64,000 nt of DNA from JAWKTT01 sp041398965. Its GTDB lineage: Bacteria; Planctomycetota; Planctomycetia; Planctomycetales; Planctomycetaceae. The DNA lies in NCBI GenBank assembly GCA_041398965.1, contig JAWKTT010000003.1, positions 62,001 to 126,000 on the forward strand. Reading direction: 5' to 3'. Each line of letters opens with the position of its first letter. Positions within the stretch are counted from its first letter, which is position 1. The notes beneath the pieces were generated by a model. It ran no database searches. It saw only the letters and a list, made by a program, of their open reading frames with translations, and was not told where the DNA came from. Positions 18,724 through 30,632 of the stretch are shown piece after piece. The translations under genes and the position numbers were made by a program.

Positions 18724-19096
18724 TCACGAGACAGTGCATCCACTGCCTGGCGATTTCTTCTTAGGAGTCTTCTTTGGATTGAGTAGTAATAGTTTTGCGG
18801 TTATGGCGGTGATGTCGTGATCATAGCCATCGTCGGCGATCTCACTGAGATGTTCACTCAACCAAGCGTGGCCAAGATGTCACCAGCCATGGGCTTCAAA
18901 GTGGGCTTGGATCGGTTCGAGGTCTCCCCAAAGATTCAACAGCGTCCATAGGCGATTTGTTACTGAGCGAATAAGGGGGTGTTCTGCGAAAGTGGTCGCC
19001 TCGGCGACTTTTGCAACAACTTTAAGCGTAAGCTCTATAAGTGGGACGTTTGTTGGCAAAAAGTCGACGTACTTAGCGTCCTCTCGTCTCTTTGTT
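18724..19096 (-). pseudogene. Gene remnant with in-frame stop, downstream of purM
   Basis: Starting right behind the purM stop, one minus-strand frame reads like protein across ~370 bases (EDAKYVDFLPTNVPLIELTL, then TTFAEHPLIRSVTNRLWTLL), is broken by a TGA at 18880-18882, and then resumes in the same frame (HLGHAWLSEHLSEIADDGYD, ending in a Lys-rich tail at 18724). No ATG or convincing ribosome-binding site starts it. A Trp codon changed to TGA would explain the interruption (GW-stop-HLGHAWL). I do not recognise the family. It could also be chance, since it is short. Confidence 0.4.
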
Positions 19097-19097
19097 T

Positions 19098-20129
19098 TTA
19101 GTTAACATAGCTCGCGCCGGCATCGCCGGGGGTGACTTGGCCAATGAGGGTTCCTTGGAGTTTTTCGGCAAGGAGTGGGGCAGTGGCGGGATCAGTGATG
19201 AAGACGAGGCCGACGCCCATGTTGAAGACGCGGAACATCTCTTCCCGCTCGACATCTCCCAGTGATTGCAGCCAGGTGAAGATCGCCGGGACTTCCCAGA
19301 GGTTACGGTCAACGACAGCGTGACAGCCGGCGGGCATAATGCGACCGGTGTTGTCGGCGAGGCCGCCGCCGGTGATGTGGGCAATCCCACGAATTGCGTC
19401 GCGGTGCTCAGCCAGGGCCTGAGCGACGACATCGGCGTAGATACGTGTCGGAGCGAGCAAGGCTTCGCCGACGGTCTGGCCGAGCTGGTCGATGTAGTCG
19501 CCGACTTCCAATTTCGCATGTTCAAAAACGATCTTCCGCACGAGGCTGTAGCCATTGGAGTGCAGGCCGCTCGACGGGATGGCGACGAGTTGATCGCCCA
19601 CTTGAATGCGTGAGCCATCGACGATCTGGTCTTTTTCGACGACGCCAACGCAGAAACCAGCGAGGTCAAATTCTTCCCCGGCATACACGCTGGGCATAAT
19701 CGCCGTCTCGCCCCCGATGAGAGCAGACTGGGCTTGCAGACAGCCGGCGGTCACCCCTTCGACCAGTTGGGCGATGAGGTCCGGGTTATCTTTCCCGAGG
19801 GCAAGGTAGTCCAGGAAGAAGAGTGGTTCGGCCCCGAGGCAAAGGCAATCGTTGACGCACATCGCCACGAGATCGATGCCGACCGTGTTGAAGATGTTGC
19901 AGCGTTGTGCCACCTTCAGTTTTGTTCCGACTCCATCGGTGCCGGAGACGAGGACCGGGTTGGTGTAAGACTTTCCGGCTCCGTTCAGTTGAAAGAGTCC
20001 TGCGAAGCCGCCAACCAGAGGCATCACGCGGGGCGAGTGGGTCCGCTGCATCATCGCGGGCAAGCGAGACATGGCCTCGTCATACAGTTCGAGATCGACA
20101 CCAGCAGATTGATACGAGAGGGGGGACAT
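19098..20129 (-). CDS. purM: Phosphoribosylformylglycinamidine cyclo-ligase (AIR synthetase)
   Basis: 343 residues, the family length. PurM closes the imidazole ring of FGAM to give AIR in purine synthesis, using ATP. Motifs: YQSAGVDLELYDEAMSRL at the N-terminus, LVSGTDGVGTKLKVAQ, the divalent-metal/ATP motif GIDLVAMCVNDCLCLGAEPL, SALIGGETAIMPSVY, VAIPSSGLHSNGYSLVRKI and the C-terminal IRGIAHITGGGLADNTGRIM. The ATG at 20129 (MSPLSYQ) matches the family start; a longer frame to 20180 adds 17 unneeded residues. CAGG stands about 8 bases upstream. No other pur genes are adjacent, as usual in planctomycetes. Confidence 0.96.
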   Translation of the reverse strand: MSPLSYQSAGVDLELYDEAMSRLPAMMQRTHSPRVMPLVGGFAGLFQLNGAGKSYTNPVLVSGTDGVGTKLKVAQRCNIFNTVGIDLVAMCVNDCLCLGAEPLFFLDYLALGKDNPDLIAQLVEGVTAGCLQAQSALIGGETAIMPSVYAGEEFDLAGFCVGVVEKDQIVDGSRIQVGDQLVAIPSSGLHSNGYSLVRKIVFEHAKLEVGDYIDQLGQTVGEALLAPTRIYADVVAQALAEHRDAIRGIAHITGGGLADNTGRIMPAGCHAVVDRNLWEVPAIFTWLQSLGDVEREEMFRVFNMGVGLVFITDPATAPLLAEKLQGTLIGQVTPGDAGASYVN

Positions 20130-20356
20130 CGCGAGACCTGAGTCGAAAGAGAACTGATTCGGGATGAGCGAGACCACCAATCTTCACCCCCCGAGCGGTT
20201 TTGAGCGAAAGTATACCACCATTCCCCGCCACGTCGACAGACGGCCTCCGGTAAACCTACGACATCTCCACCTTGAAATGACACTCCCGAGAGACCGCCT
20301 TGCCTTCAGCATTCAGGTCGATTTCGGGGGATCAATGTCCCACGCGAGCGAATCTT

Positions 20357-21289
20357 CTACTGAACCCAAACGGGATGCGACTCCCAATGACTGGGAAGTC
20401 CGACAAGTGCTGTGGCATTTCCCACGGACGGAAGTGTCTGCAGCAAGACGTTAACCCGATTTCGCCACAGTTCTGAAGTACGATGAAGTGACTGACGACG
20501 GTGCATCAGTTGACGCATCAGCAATAGTGAAGAGAAGGGTCGCTCGTTCGAGACCACGTTAAGACCTGTCCAATTGGAATCGTTGGGGAGTTCCGTTCGG
20601 ATGGACCATTTGCGATCCCACAGGCGAGAATGGTGGGCGCACAAGTTCCTGACGTAGTTGAGGTGCAATACCAACGAGTACAGGACCTTTGTAGTCATCC
20701 CATACTCTGCAGCAAGTTTCTGGCGATCAGGTCGATGCATCGCCCGGATCATGCGGGATAAAGTGCCGAATGTCATGACCTCTGTGACTACCCACACCGG
20801 TAAGTCGGGAAATTCTGCGTAAGTTTGCTGGTAATGCTTGATGAACGTTTCTTTAGATCGGTCTGCTTCCTTGCGAATTTACCCAAGCCATTCAGTGTGA
20901 GTGATCTTATAGTCAAACTGACGGTGAAAATTTATCGGTTGCGTGTGCCCAAACGCACCGTATCGATCGCCGAAATCGTAGGCAACGACTGTTCGCAGAT
21001 CGATTTCGATGAGTTCCAGCGCTTCGTTGAAGAGATCGCGAAGCATAGCGTCGAACTGGCACGACGCCTTAATCTGCTCAAACGAGGTGCCTCTGGGAAA
21101 CACGTGCCTGGGATTCTCGAATGCCAGGCAGTAACCCGCAAAGCGGTAGTAATTGAAATGATGCAAGAATGACTCGGCGTCAGCGCGATCCGTGATCTGA
21201 AGGCCACGCGATTCCAGCTTTGACAACTGATCGGTTACGGAGAGCCACGGCTTGGCGTACGGAACCTTGGCGGAAGGACCGCTGCTCAC
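20357..21289 (-). pseudogene. Abi_2-family abortive infection protein, interrupted by one stop codon
   Basis: Two in-frame pieces make one ~311-codon Abi_2 (AbiD/AbiF-type) gene. The first (21289-20879) has the N-terminal features KPWLSVTDQLSKLESRGLQI, HHFNYYRFAGYCLAF and EIDLRTVVAYDFGDRYGAFG, ending at HTEWLG followed by TAA at 20879-20881. Without any frame change the second continues IRKEADRSKETFIKHYQQTY, DLPVWVVTEVMTFGTLSRM and the Abi_2 C-terminal hallmark LNYVRNLCAHHSRLWDRKW. Abi_2 proteins are linked to phage-triggered growth arrest. The single stop sits where WL(G)(I)xxE(x)DRS is normally continuous, so this is most simply a nonsense mutation. Stop-codon readthrough, or a split two-piece protein starting near the GTG at 20797, is less likely. 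Confidence 0.85.
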
Positions 21290-21561
21290 CGCATCCTCCA
21301 GTCAGATAGACTGACATTTCGAAAGGTCATGAAAAAACCCGTCCAAGGTGCACATCACTGACAAGCAGGAGAGGTGGGACGGGTGTGATAACCCAAGTAT
21401 CGGTCAGGTATCGAGAAAAATCAAGTGGAATCGTCCATGGTCACCCTAATTGGGTGATGGAGCTAAGGAGTGACCGAGACATCGCCTGTCTCATGAGAAA
21501 CGAGTGGCGGGAGCACGTCCGCCGTCGAGTGAATGTCTCGTGCTGCCACGCGACGTGATGG

Positions 21562-22440
21562 CTACCGTGATCGTTGGCGGGAGGCTTCGTAGAGGACGAT
21601 CCCGGCGGCAACGGCGGCGTTGAGGGACTCGATCTGGCCTTGTTGTGGAATCCGGGCTTGCACTTGGCATCGCGACAGGAGTTCGTCACGGACACCAACC
21701 CCCTCGTTGCCCAGGACGAGGGCAGTCGGGGCCGTCAGATCGCAGTCGCGAATGTCGACCTGAGCGGTGCCGGTGGTCCCCAGTGTCTGCACGCCCTGAC
21801 GGTTCCAGTCGTCCAGAAGAGACGTCAGACTCTCGACTTGAACCAGCGGAATGTAATGGACGGCACCAGCCGAACTGCGGGCGACGTGAGGAGTGACTGG
21901 ACTCTGAGCCTCCCTCCCGACAAAGACCGCATCCGCCCCGAGCACCTCAGCCGATCGCAGGATCGCCCCGAAGTTGTGCGGGTCTTGAATTCGGTCCAGC
22001 AAGACATACAGCAAGGCCCGCTCGGGACGATCGACCTGCTGTTCACCCGTGTCACTGGCGATCGGTTTCGTCGTTTGCCCCTTGGGGTTTGTTCGCCCCG
22101 CAGTGGGTGACATGACGGACAGAAGGTCTGCCGGGGAGAGATAGGGAAATTCCGGCATCCTCGCCACGACCCCTTGATGCTCTCTGGAGCCGGTCCATTG
22201 AGTCAGTCGCTCGGCAGTCTCCCGCGACAATGGGAGGCCGTGATCGGTAGCGAGTCGGATGATCTCAGCAAACTTCTCTTCTTCGCCGTCGTCTCGCAGG
22301 GTGACTTCCAACGGTAACCAGCGACCAGCAGCGAGCGACTCTTGAACGGCGTGACGTCCCCACAGCCAGCACTTCGCATGACTCCCCGCCAACGATCCCT
22401 TTCCAGACGATTCCTTCCGCCTGGGACGACGTCCTACCAT
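21562..22440 (-). CDS. RlmB/TrmH-family RNA 2'-O-methyltransferase
   Basis: 292 residues. SPOUT-fold enzymes of this family methylate a ribose 2'-OH in 23S rRNA (RlmB, Gm2251) or tRNA using SAM. An N-terminal substrate-binding domain (LWGRHAVQESLAAGRWLPLE) is followed by SpoU motif 1 LLYVLLDRIQDPHNFGAILR, motif 2 TALVLGNEGVGVRDELL and motif 3 RIPQQGQIESLNAAVAAGIV, with the knot residues in place. The exact target base is not decided, so no symbol is given. The start overlaps the upstream tatD-like gene by 7 bases, which indicates translational coupling. A Lys/Arg-rich N-terminal tail and an internal unstructured insert (about residues 108-135) are additions. Confidence 0.92.
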   Translation of the reverse strand: MVGRRPRRKESSGKGSLAGSHAKCWLWGRHAVQESLAAGRWLPLEVTLRDDGEEEKFAEIIRLATDHGLPLSRETAERLTQWTGSREHQGVVARMPEFPYLSPADLLSVMSPTAGRTNPKGQTTKPIASDTGEQQVDRPERALLYVLLDRIQDPHNFGAILRSAEVLGADAVFVGREAQSPVTPHVARSSAGAVHYIPLVQVESLTSLLDDWNRQGVQTLGTTGTAQVDIRDCDLTAPTALVLGNEGVGVRDELLSRCQVQARIPQQGQIESLNAAVAAGIVLYEASRQRSR

Positions 22441-23240
22441 GATGTCGGACTCCCTGCGGGGGGGAGGCGAAATAAGTCGACAGTGTTTTTTGTTGTCTGG
22501 GCCGACATCTCTGCGAACGTAACCACATGCAGTTCGGCCAAGGTCTGTGCCATCTGGACAACGTAGGCCGGTTCGTTTCGTTTGCCGCGATACGGAACCG
22601 GAGCGAGATAGGGTGCGTCGGTCTCGATGAGCAAACGGTCGACCGGAACCGCAGCGGCAGTCGATCGTAACTCAAAGCTCTTTTTGTACGTCAGCATCCC
22701 GGAAAACGACAGATGCATTCCCAGATCGAGGGACTGCCGAGCGGTCTCGATCGAACCACAGAACGAGTGCATCACCCCTCGCAATGGCTCTCCTTCATTT
22801 TCCTCTTTCGCGAAGCGGGTCAACTGTTCCACCACATCCGCTTCGGCATCTCGGCAATGCACGATGAACGGCTTGTCGACCTTTCGAGCGAGTTCGAGGT
22901 GCCGATCGAACCACTCCGCTTGCAGATCGATCGGGGCATAGTCCCAGTACCGATCAAGACCCGTTTCGCCAATCGCGACGACACGGGGATGCTGCGACAA
23001 CTGCTCGATGACCTCCCAGTCTCCATGCTGCATCTGGGAAACATAGTTCGGCTGAATCCCGACGACCGCAAACACTTGCGAGTACCGCTCGGCCAGTTCG
23101 ACCGCACTGCGACTGGTGGCTGCGGTGATCCCAATTGTGAAGATCGCCCCGACTCCCACCTCGCGCGCGTTGGCTAAAACAACCTCCAAGTCGACTTCAA
23201 ATGCCTGTTCGTCGAGATGCGCATGGGTATCGATCAGCAA
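22434..23240 (-). CDS. tatD: TatD-family metal-dependent hydrolase (DNase)
   Basis: 268 residues, typical for TatD/YcfH. TatD proteins are TIM-barrel, divalent-metal 3'-5' exonucleases implicated in DNA repair. Metal ligands are visible: DTHAHLD (residues 4-10), the Glu of VVAIGETGLDRYWDYAP, FIVHCRDAEADV, MHSFCGSIETAR and LLIETDAPYLAPVPYRGKRN. The start is a TTG at 23240, with GAGAAAG 7 bases upstream, and no better ATG is in frame near the N-terminus. Its 3' end overlaps the methyltransferase gene. It begins only 33 bases after hicA, so hicB-hicA-tatD-rlmB can be one transcript. Confidence 0.93.
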   Translation of the reverse strand: MLIDTHAHLDEQAFEVDLEVVLANAREVGVGAIFTIGITAATSRSAVELAERYSQVFAVVGIQPNYVSQMQHGDWEVIEQLSQHPRVVAIGETGLDRYWDYAPIDLQAEWFDRHLELARKVDKPFIVHCRDAEADVVEQLTRFAKEENEGEPLRGVMHSFCGSIETARQSLDLGMHLSFSGMLTYKKSFELRSTAAAVPVDRLLIETDAPYLAPVPYRGKRNEPAYVVQMAQTLAELHVVTFAEMSAQTTKNTVDLFRLPPAGSPTSW

Positions 23241-23273
23241 GGTTTTACTTTCTCATCAGTCACTAAGCTGCGA

Positions 23274-23504
23274 TCAGATCTCATCCGCAGCACGAACAAA
23301 TTCCTCAGTTGTCAACTCAGCCGCTCGAATCAAGCATCGCAGGGTTCCGACGGCGACCTCACGATGATCGGGAACGGAAAGAGACGCGAAAAAACCATCC
23401 CGAACCAGAATCATGTGGCTCCCACGGTGTCGGACCTTCATCCATCCAAGTGAGCAAAACACTCGCACCACGTCGGCTCCGCTGAGTTGCGGGAGACGTG
23501 GCAT
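23274..23504 (-). CDS. hicA: HicA-family mRNA interferase toxin
   Basis: 76 residues. HicA toxins are double-stranded-RNA-binding-fold ribonucleases that cleave mRNA. The ATG at 23504 opens MPRLPQLSGADVVRVFCSLG; then WMKVRHRGSHMILVR carries the conserved catalytic His after Gly-Ser, and SVPDHREVAVGTLRCLIRAA ends with the usual LTTEEF. The start codon overlaps the hicB stop (TGATG, one base), so translation is coupled. The frame is open further upstream to a 131-residue ORF, but that extension only repeats hicB in another frame. Confidence 0.93.
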   Translation of the reverse strand: MPRLPQLSGADVVRVFCSLGWMKVRHRGSHMILVRDGFFASLSVPDHREVAVGTLRCLIRAAELTTEEFVRAADEI

Positions 23505-23710
23505 CAGGAAAAGACCTCGACCAACTGCGTTTCCAACGTCAACGGCATTCCCCGTTCGGCTCGAACTTCCAGGCAAAGGGTGATGGCCTCGCGAATGTTC
23601 GCCAGCGATTCTTCCCGAGTGGCTCCTTGACTCACGCATCCGGGGATCGACGGACACTCGACGATCCAAACGCCGTGTTCGTCACGATCAATCGTCACCA
23701 CGAACTTCAT
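23504..23710 (-). CDS. hicB: HicB-family antitoxin (short form)
   Basis: 68 residues from the ATG at 23710. It has the HicB RNase-H-like half only: MKFVVTIDRDEHGVWIVECP, SIPGCVSQGATREESLANIR, EAITLCLEVRAERGMPL. No C-terminal ribbon-helix-helix or helix-turn-helix DNA-binding domain follows, so autoregulation of the operon, usual for longer HicB, is uncertain. The antitoxin gene comes first and overlaps hicA. Copy A of the repeat begins 48 bases upstream of this start, leaving little room for an independent promoter. A longer frame to 23839 runs into that repeat and is rejected. Confidence 0.92.
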   Translation of the reverse strand: MKFVVTIDRDEHGVWIVECPSIPGCVSQGATREESLANIREAITLCLEVRAERGMPLTLETQLVEVFS

Positions 23711-24111
23711 GATGTTGAACTCCGATGCAATCGAGTCAGGGGGGTTTGGACCGACGTCTAGCAGACCGTTGAAAAACGACCGTGGGTCAGATTTCCAATC
23801 GGACAAGAGCATCTCGAACGCCTTTTCCCGAGACATCAATCGGCACCATGGCAGGCTGGAAAGCCTGCCCCACGTTTTTCAACAGGCTGCTAGCCACAAC
23901 GATACCGACACCATTCCGGTTCGACAAGCTGAGGCGATCCGCTGTCCGGGCGGAGGATCGCTTGACGCTCGCCCCCTGTCGCACGATCCTACCCGCTTGT
24001 CGGCCGCTTCGGAATGTTCGGAGAGTCGGCGAATTCGGCTCGATAGTTCGGTCTTTCGAGCGAAGATGCGGCTCAACGGGGTCGCGGTCCAAGTTGATCG
24101 GTACGGTTTCC
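23711..24111. other. Divergent intergenic region between hicB and ileS
   Basis: 401 bases, about a third taken by repeat copy A. Apart from that I see no gene. The part 23894-24111 is the ileS leader; its in-frame opening upstream of 24112 (to 23782) is not protein-like. Confidence 0.45.
23758..23893 (+). repeat. Palindrome-ended short repeat, copy A
   Basis: About 136 bases, bounded by CTAG on both sides. The left end CTAGCAGACCGTTGAAAAACG matches the reverse complement of the right end (CTAGCAGCCTGTTGAAAAACG) at 19 of 21 bases, so the element has near-perfect terminal inverted repeats. Inside, GGCAGGCT GGAA AGCCTGCC (23850-23869) forms an 8-bp hairpin, and CCGAGACATCAATCGGCAC is shared with copy B. 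It lies between hicB and ileS, which are divergent, so it may carry or disturb both promoters. Confidence 0.85.
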
Positions 24112-28347
<4,236 letters not shown>

Positions 28348-28351
28348 CGTC

Positions 28352-28384
28352 GTTTCGCCCCAGACTCAAAGTGTGGGGCGAAAC
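28352..28384 (+). terminator. Hairpin after ileS
   Basis: GTTTCGCCCCA (28352-28362) and TGGGGCGAAAC (28374-28384) form a perfect 11-bp stem with an 11-base loop, 4 bases past the ileS stop. No T tract follows immediately, although a CGTTTTTC run lies about 10 bases downstream, so it may be a terminator of imperfect type. Confidence 0.6.
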
Positions 28385-28551
28385 GGGTCCGCCGTTTTTC
28401 CCGATTCTCATGATATCACGGGCGAAAGTGGTTAAGAATGCTTACACTGCGGCGAATCGCTCGGGGGTCGACTTGGCGGGCTGGGGTGGGTGACTCGCGT
28501 AGACTGTGATCGCGCGAGGACGTTTCTAGAACTTAACAGGAAGTTGGGGAC

Positions 28552-30447
28552 ATGATGATGGCTGCACCGTCGTTCATGATGATGTTTTTGTCGCTGTTCA
28601 ACGGGTTGAATCTGTTTTCGTTACCGTTGGGATTGCCTCCGGGAGAACGGGACGCCGCGATGCAGCGGGTCGTGGCAGATGGCTGCGTGGTGTACAGTGA
28701 ATGGTCTGGTCGGGCTGATGGTGTTGCTGGGGGAAAGGGGCTGGACGGCTTAGTTGCCGATGCGGAAATCCTCGAGTTCGTGGGGGATGTCGAACGTGCA
28801 CTGATGACGAGGGTGCGGGCTGAAGTGCCGCAACCGGAGCTGACTCCGCTGGTTGATGAGGCCCCGAACAGTTTGAAGGCCGTGCTCGCGAGTCCGGGAT
28901 GCCTGTTCGTCAGCGTGGGGAGCGAAGCGTTCCCCGAGACCGATGGAACAGGGAATCCGGGAATCGTGCTGCAACGACTGCGGGCCGGCTTAGTGCTCGG
29001 TCTGGGGGAGAAGGCGGAAGGGTTTGAGAAGCATCTGTTGTCGGTGTTGAAGGTCGCCGGGGTTGGTTCGCCGACAGCGTTAGACCGCGTCGCGTTGCCC
29101 TTGCCGATTCCGGTCGGCCCGTTGATGCTGCATCGCGAGAAGGGGTACGTGATGGTGGCGTTGGGAGAACCATCGCTGACGTCGATTCTGGATGGAATCA
29201 ACGAGAAACAGCCGGGAATCAGCAAGGATGCCCGCATTCAAGGGGCGTTCAAAGAAGTGGCTCAGGAACGAACAGGACGTTGGCAATGGGTCGATGTGAA
29301 GACGTTGGTAACGGCGGCGGACCTGGCAGCCGGGCAGTCGGCCATGATCTCGCAGGGGGCAAAGATTCTGGGATTGGATGGGGTCGAATCGATAACTTCG
29401 ACTCAGGGTCTCAACGCGGAAGGGAGCATCTTGGGGCGGATTCATCTGCACACGGATGGCAAGACCGAGCGAGTGCTGGCATTGGCGACAGGTCGCGCGT
29501 TGAAGGTGTCGGACTTTGGGCACATCCCCGCCGATGCGGACCTTGTGGTCGCCAAAAGTCTGAATGTGCAGAAGATCATGGATGCGGTCCGCACGATCTT
29601 AAAAGAGGCAGAGCCGAGTGTGCTCGAAGACATGGAACAGGCCATCACCGAGGTCGAGACCGAGTTAGGCATTTCGCTGGAGAAGGACCTGTTCACGGCG
29701 TTTGGCGACGTCTGGACATTGTACGATGCCCCGTCGAACGGTGGGTTGTTGGTCAGCAGTCCCGTGCTGGCCTGGGAGGTCAAAGACCCGCAACAAGCCT
29801 ACGCCATCTTCACCGACCTGATGAAACTCGTGAAGGCTCAAATGCCAGGCGACATCGGGCAGGGGCGTCGGAGACGAGGTGTCTTTTTGCATGAGCGAAA
29901 GTATCTTGGACACACGATCTATTTTGTGAATTCGGTGGGTGACAATGACAACCCGGTTGCTCCGGCGTTTTGCGTGACAGAGACGCATTTGCTGATGGCT
30001 CTTCACCCGCAAACTCTCAAGGGGCATTTGCGTCACATCGAAGCTAAGGGGGCGATGCTGTCGGACAACAAGTCGCTCGCCGAGCGCATCGCCGACAGAG
30101 AAGCGATCATCTACAGCAGTTGCGACACTGTCGCTGTCGGTCGATACCTGACTCCGATTATGCCCTATCTGGGACAGATTTTCGTCAGCGAACTTCAGAC
30201 TGAGCGAATCGCGATCGACTCAAGCACCTTGCCGTCGGCTCGGGCGTTGCTCCCCTACCTGAACGATTCCTGGATGGTGATCTCCCGCAATGCACATGGC
30301 CTGTCGATCGATTCGACGAACGGACTGTTGCTCTCGGGAGGGGAAAGCAGCCTCCTCCTCCCCGTCTTCATGGTCGGCGTCAGGCCCACTTACCAAGCAG
30401 GCCCCCCGGACGTAAGATTCCAAGAAGTTGAGGAAGCCATTCGCTGA
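28552..30447 (+). CDS. Exported protein of unknown function
   Basis: 631 residues. A hydrophobic N-terminus with three nearby ATGs (MMMAAPSFMMMFLSLFNGLN) looks like a signal peptide; AGGAAG lies about 8 bases before the first ATG at 28552. The mature part is alpha/beta, with recurring DUF3352-like features: LGEPSLTSILDGINEKQPGI, IPADADLVVAKSLNVQKIMD, DLFTAFGDVWTLYDAP, LLMALHPQTLKGHLRHIEAK. Such proteins are widely seen in planctomycetes as large exported polypeptides with no known activity. The similarity to DUF3352 is by eye only. Genes on both sides are unrelated, and a strong hairpin follows its stop. Confidence 0.75.
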   Translation: MMMAAPSFMMMFLSLFNGLNLFSLPLGLPPGERDAAMQRVVADGCVVYSEWSGRADGVAGGKGLDGLVADAEILEFVGDVERALMTRVRAEVPQPELTPLVDEAPNSLKAVLASPGCLFVSVGSEAFPETDGTGNPGIVLQRLRAGLVLGLGEKAEGFEKHLLSVLKVAGVGSPTALDRVALPLPIPVGPLMLHREKGYVMVALGEPSLTSILDGINEKQPGISKDARIQGAFKEVAQERTGRWQWVDVKTLVTAADLAAGQSAMISQGAKILGLDGVESITSTQGLNAEGSILGRIHLHTDGKTERVLALATGRALKVSDFGHIPADADLVVAKSLNVQKIMDAVRTILKEAEPSVLEDMEQAITEVETELGISLEKDLFTAFGDVWTLYDAPSNGGLLVSSPVLAWEVKDPQQAYAIFTDLMKLVKAQMPGDIGQGRRRRGVFLHERKYLGHTIYFVNSVGDNDNPVAPAFCVTETHLLMALHPQTLKGHLRHIEAKGAMLSDNKSLAERIADREAIIYSSCDTVAVGRYLTPIMPYLGQIFVSELQTERIAIDSSTLPSARALLPYLNDSWMVISRNAHGLSIDSTNGLLLSGGESSLLLPVFMVGVRPTYQAGPPDVRFQEVEEAIR

Positions 30448-30448
30448 T

Positions 30449-30498
30449 CCTGTCGCCGAGTTCCCTGTCGCCGAATTGCTCCACAACTCGGCGACAGG
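30449..30498. terminator. Hairpin between convergent genes
   Basis: CCTGTCGCCGAGTT (30449-30462) pairs perfectly with AACTCGGCGACAGG (30485-30498), a 14-bp stem with a 22-base loop. The loop contains a second copy of the left arm core (CCTGTCGCCGA, from about 30464), so two alternative pairings exist. It sits right after the stop of the plus-strand gene and before the convergent minus-strand gene, so it could terminate either. Confidence 0.6.
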
Positions 30499-30632
30499 TC
30501 AGGCGCAATGCTCTTTCACCGAACGATCGGACGGCCTGTGCGGTGTCTCGACGATAGAGATAACATTGGTCGTATGTCATTGAGGACTTGTGACCAATGA
30601 CTGGTCATTGGCCTGACGTCGTGTTGCGGGGA

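Noticed and set aside
20797..20879. Independent start of a second Abi_2 protein at the GTG near 20797
   Set aside because: The two pieces are continuous in one frame with the conserved segment RKEADRSKETFI spanning the junction, so one broken gene is simpler.
20357..23710. A full antiphage defence island
   Set aside because: Only a broken Abi_2 gene and a HicBA pair are present, separated by housekeeping genes tatD and rlmB; insufficient to call a system.
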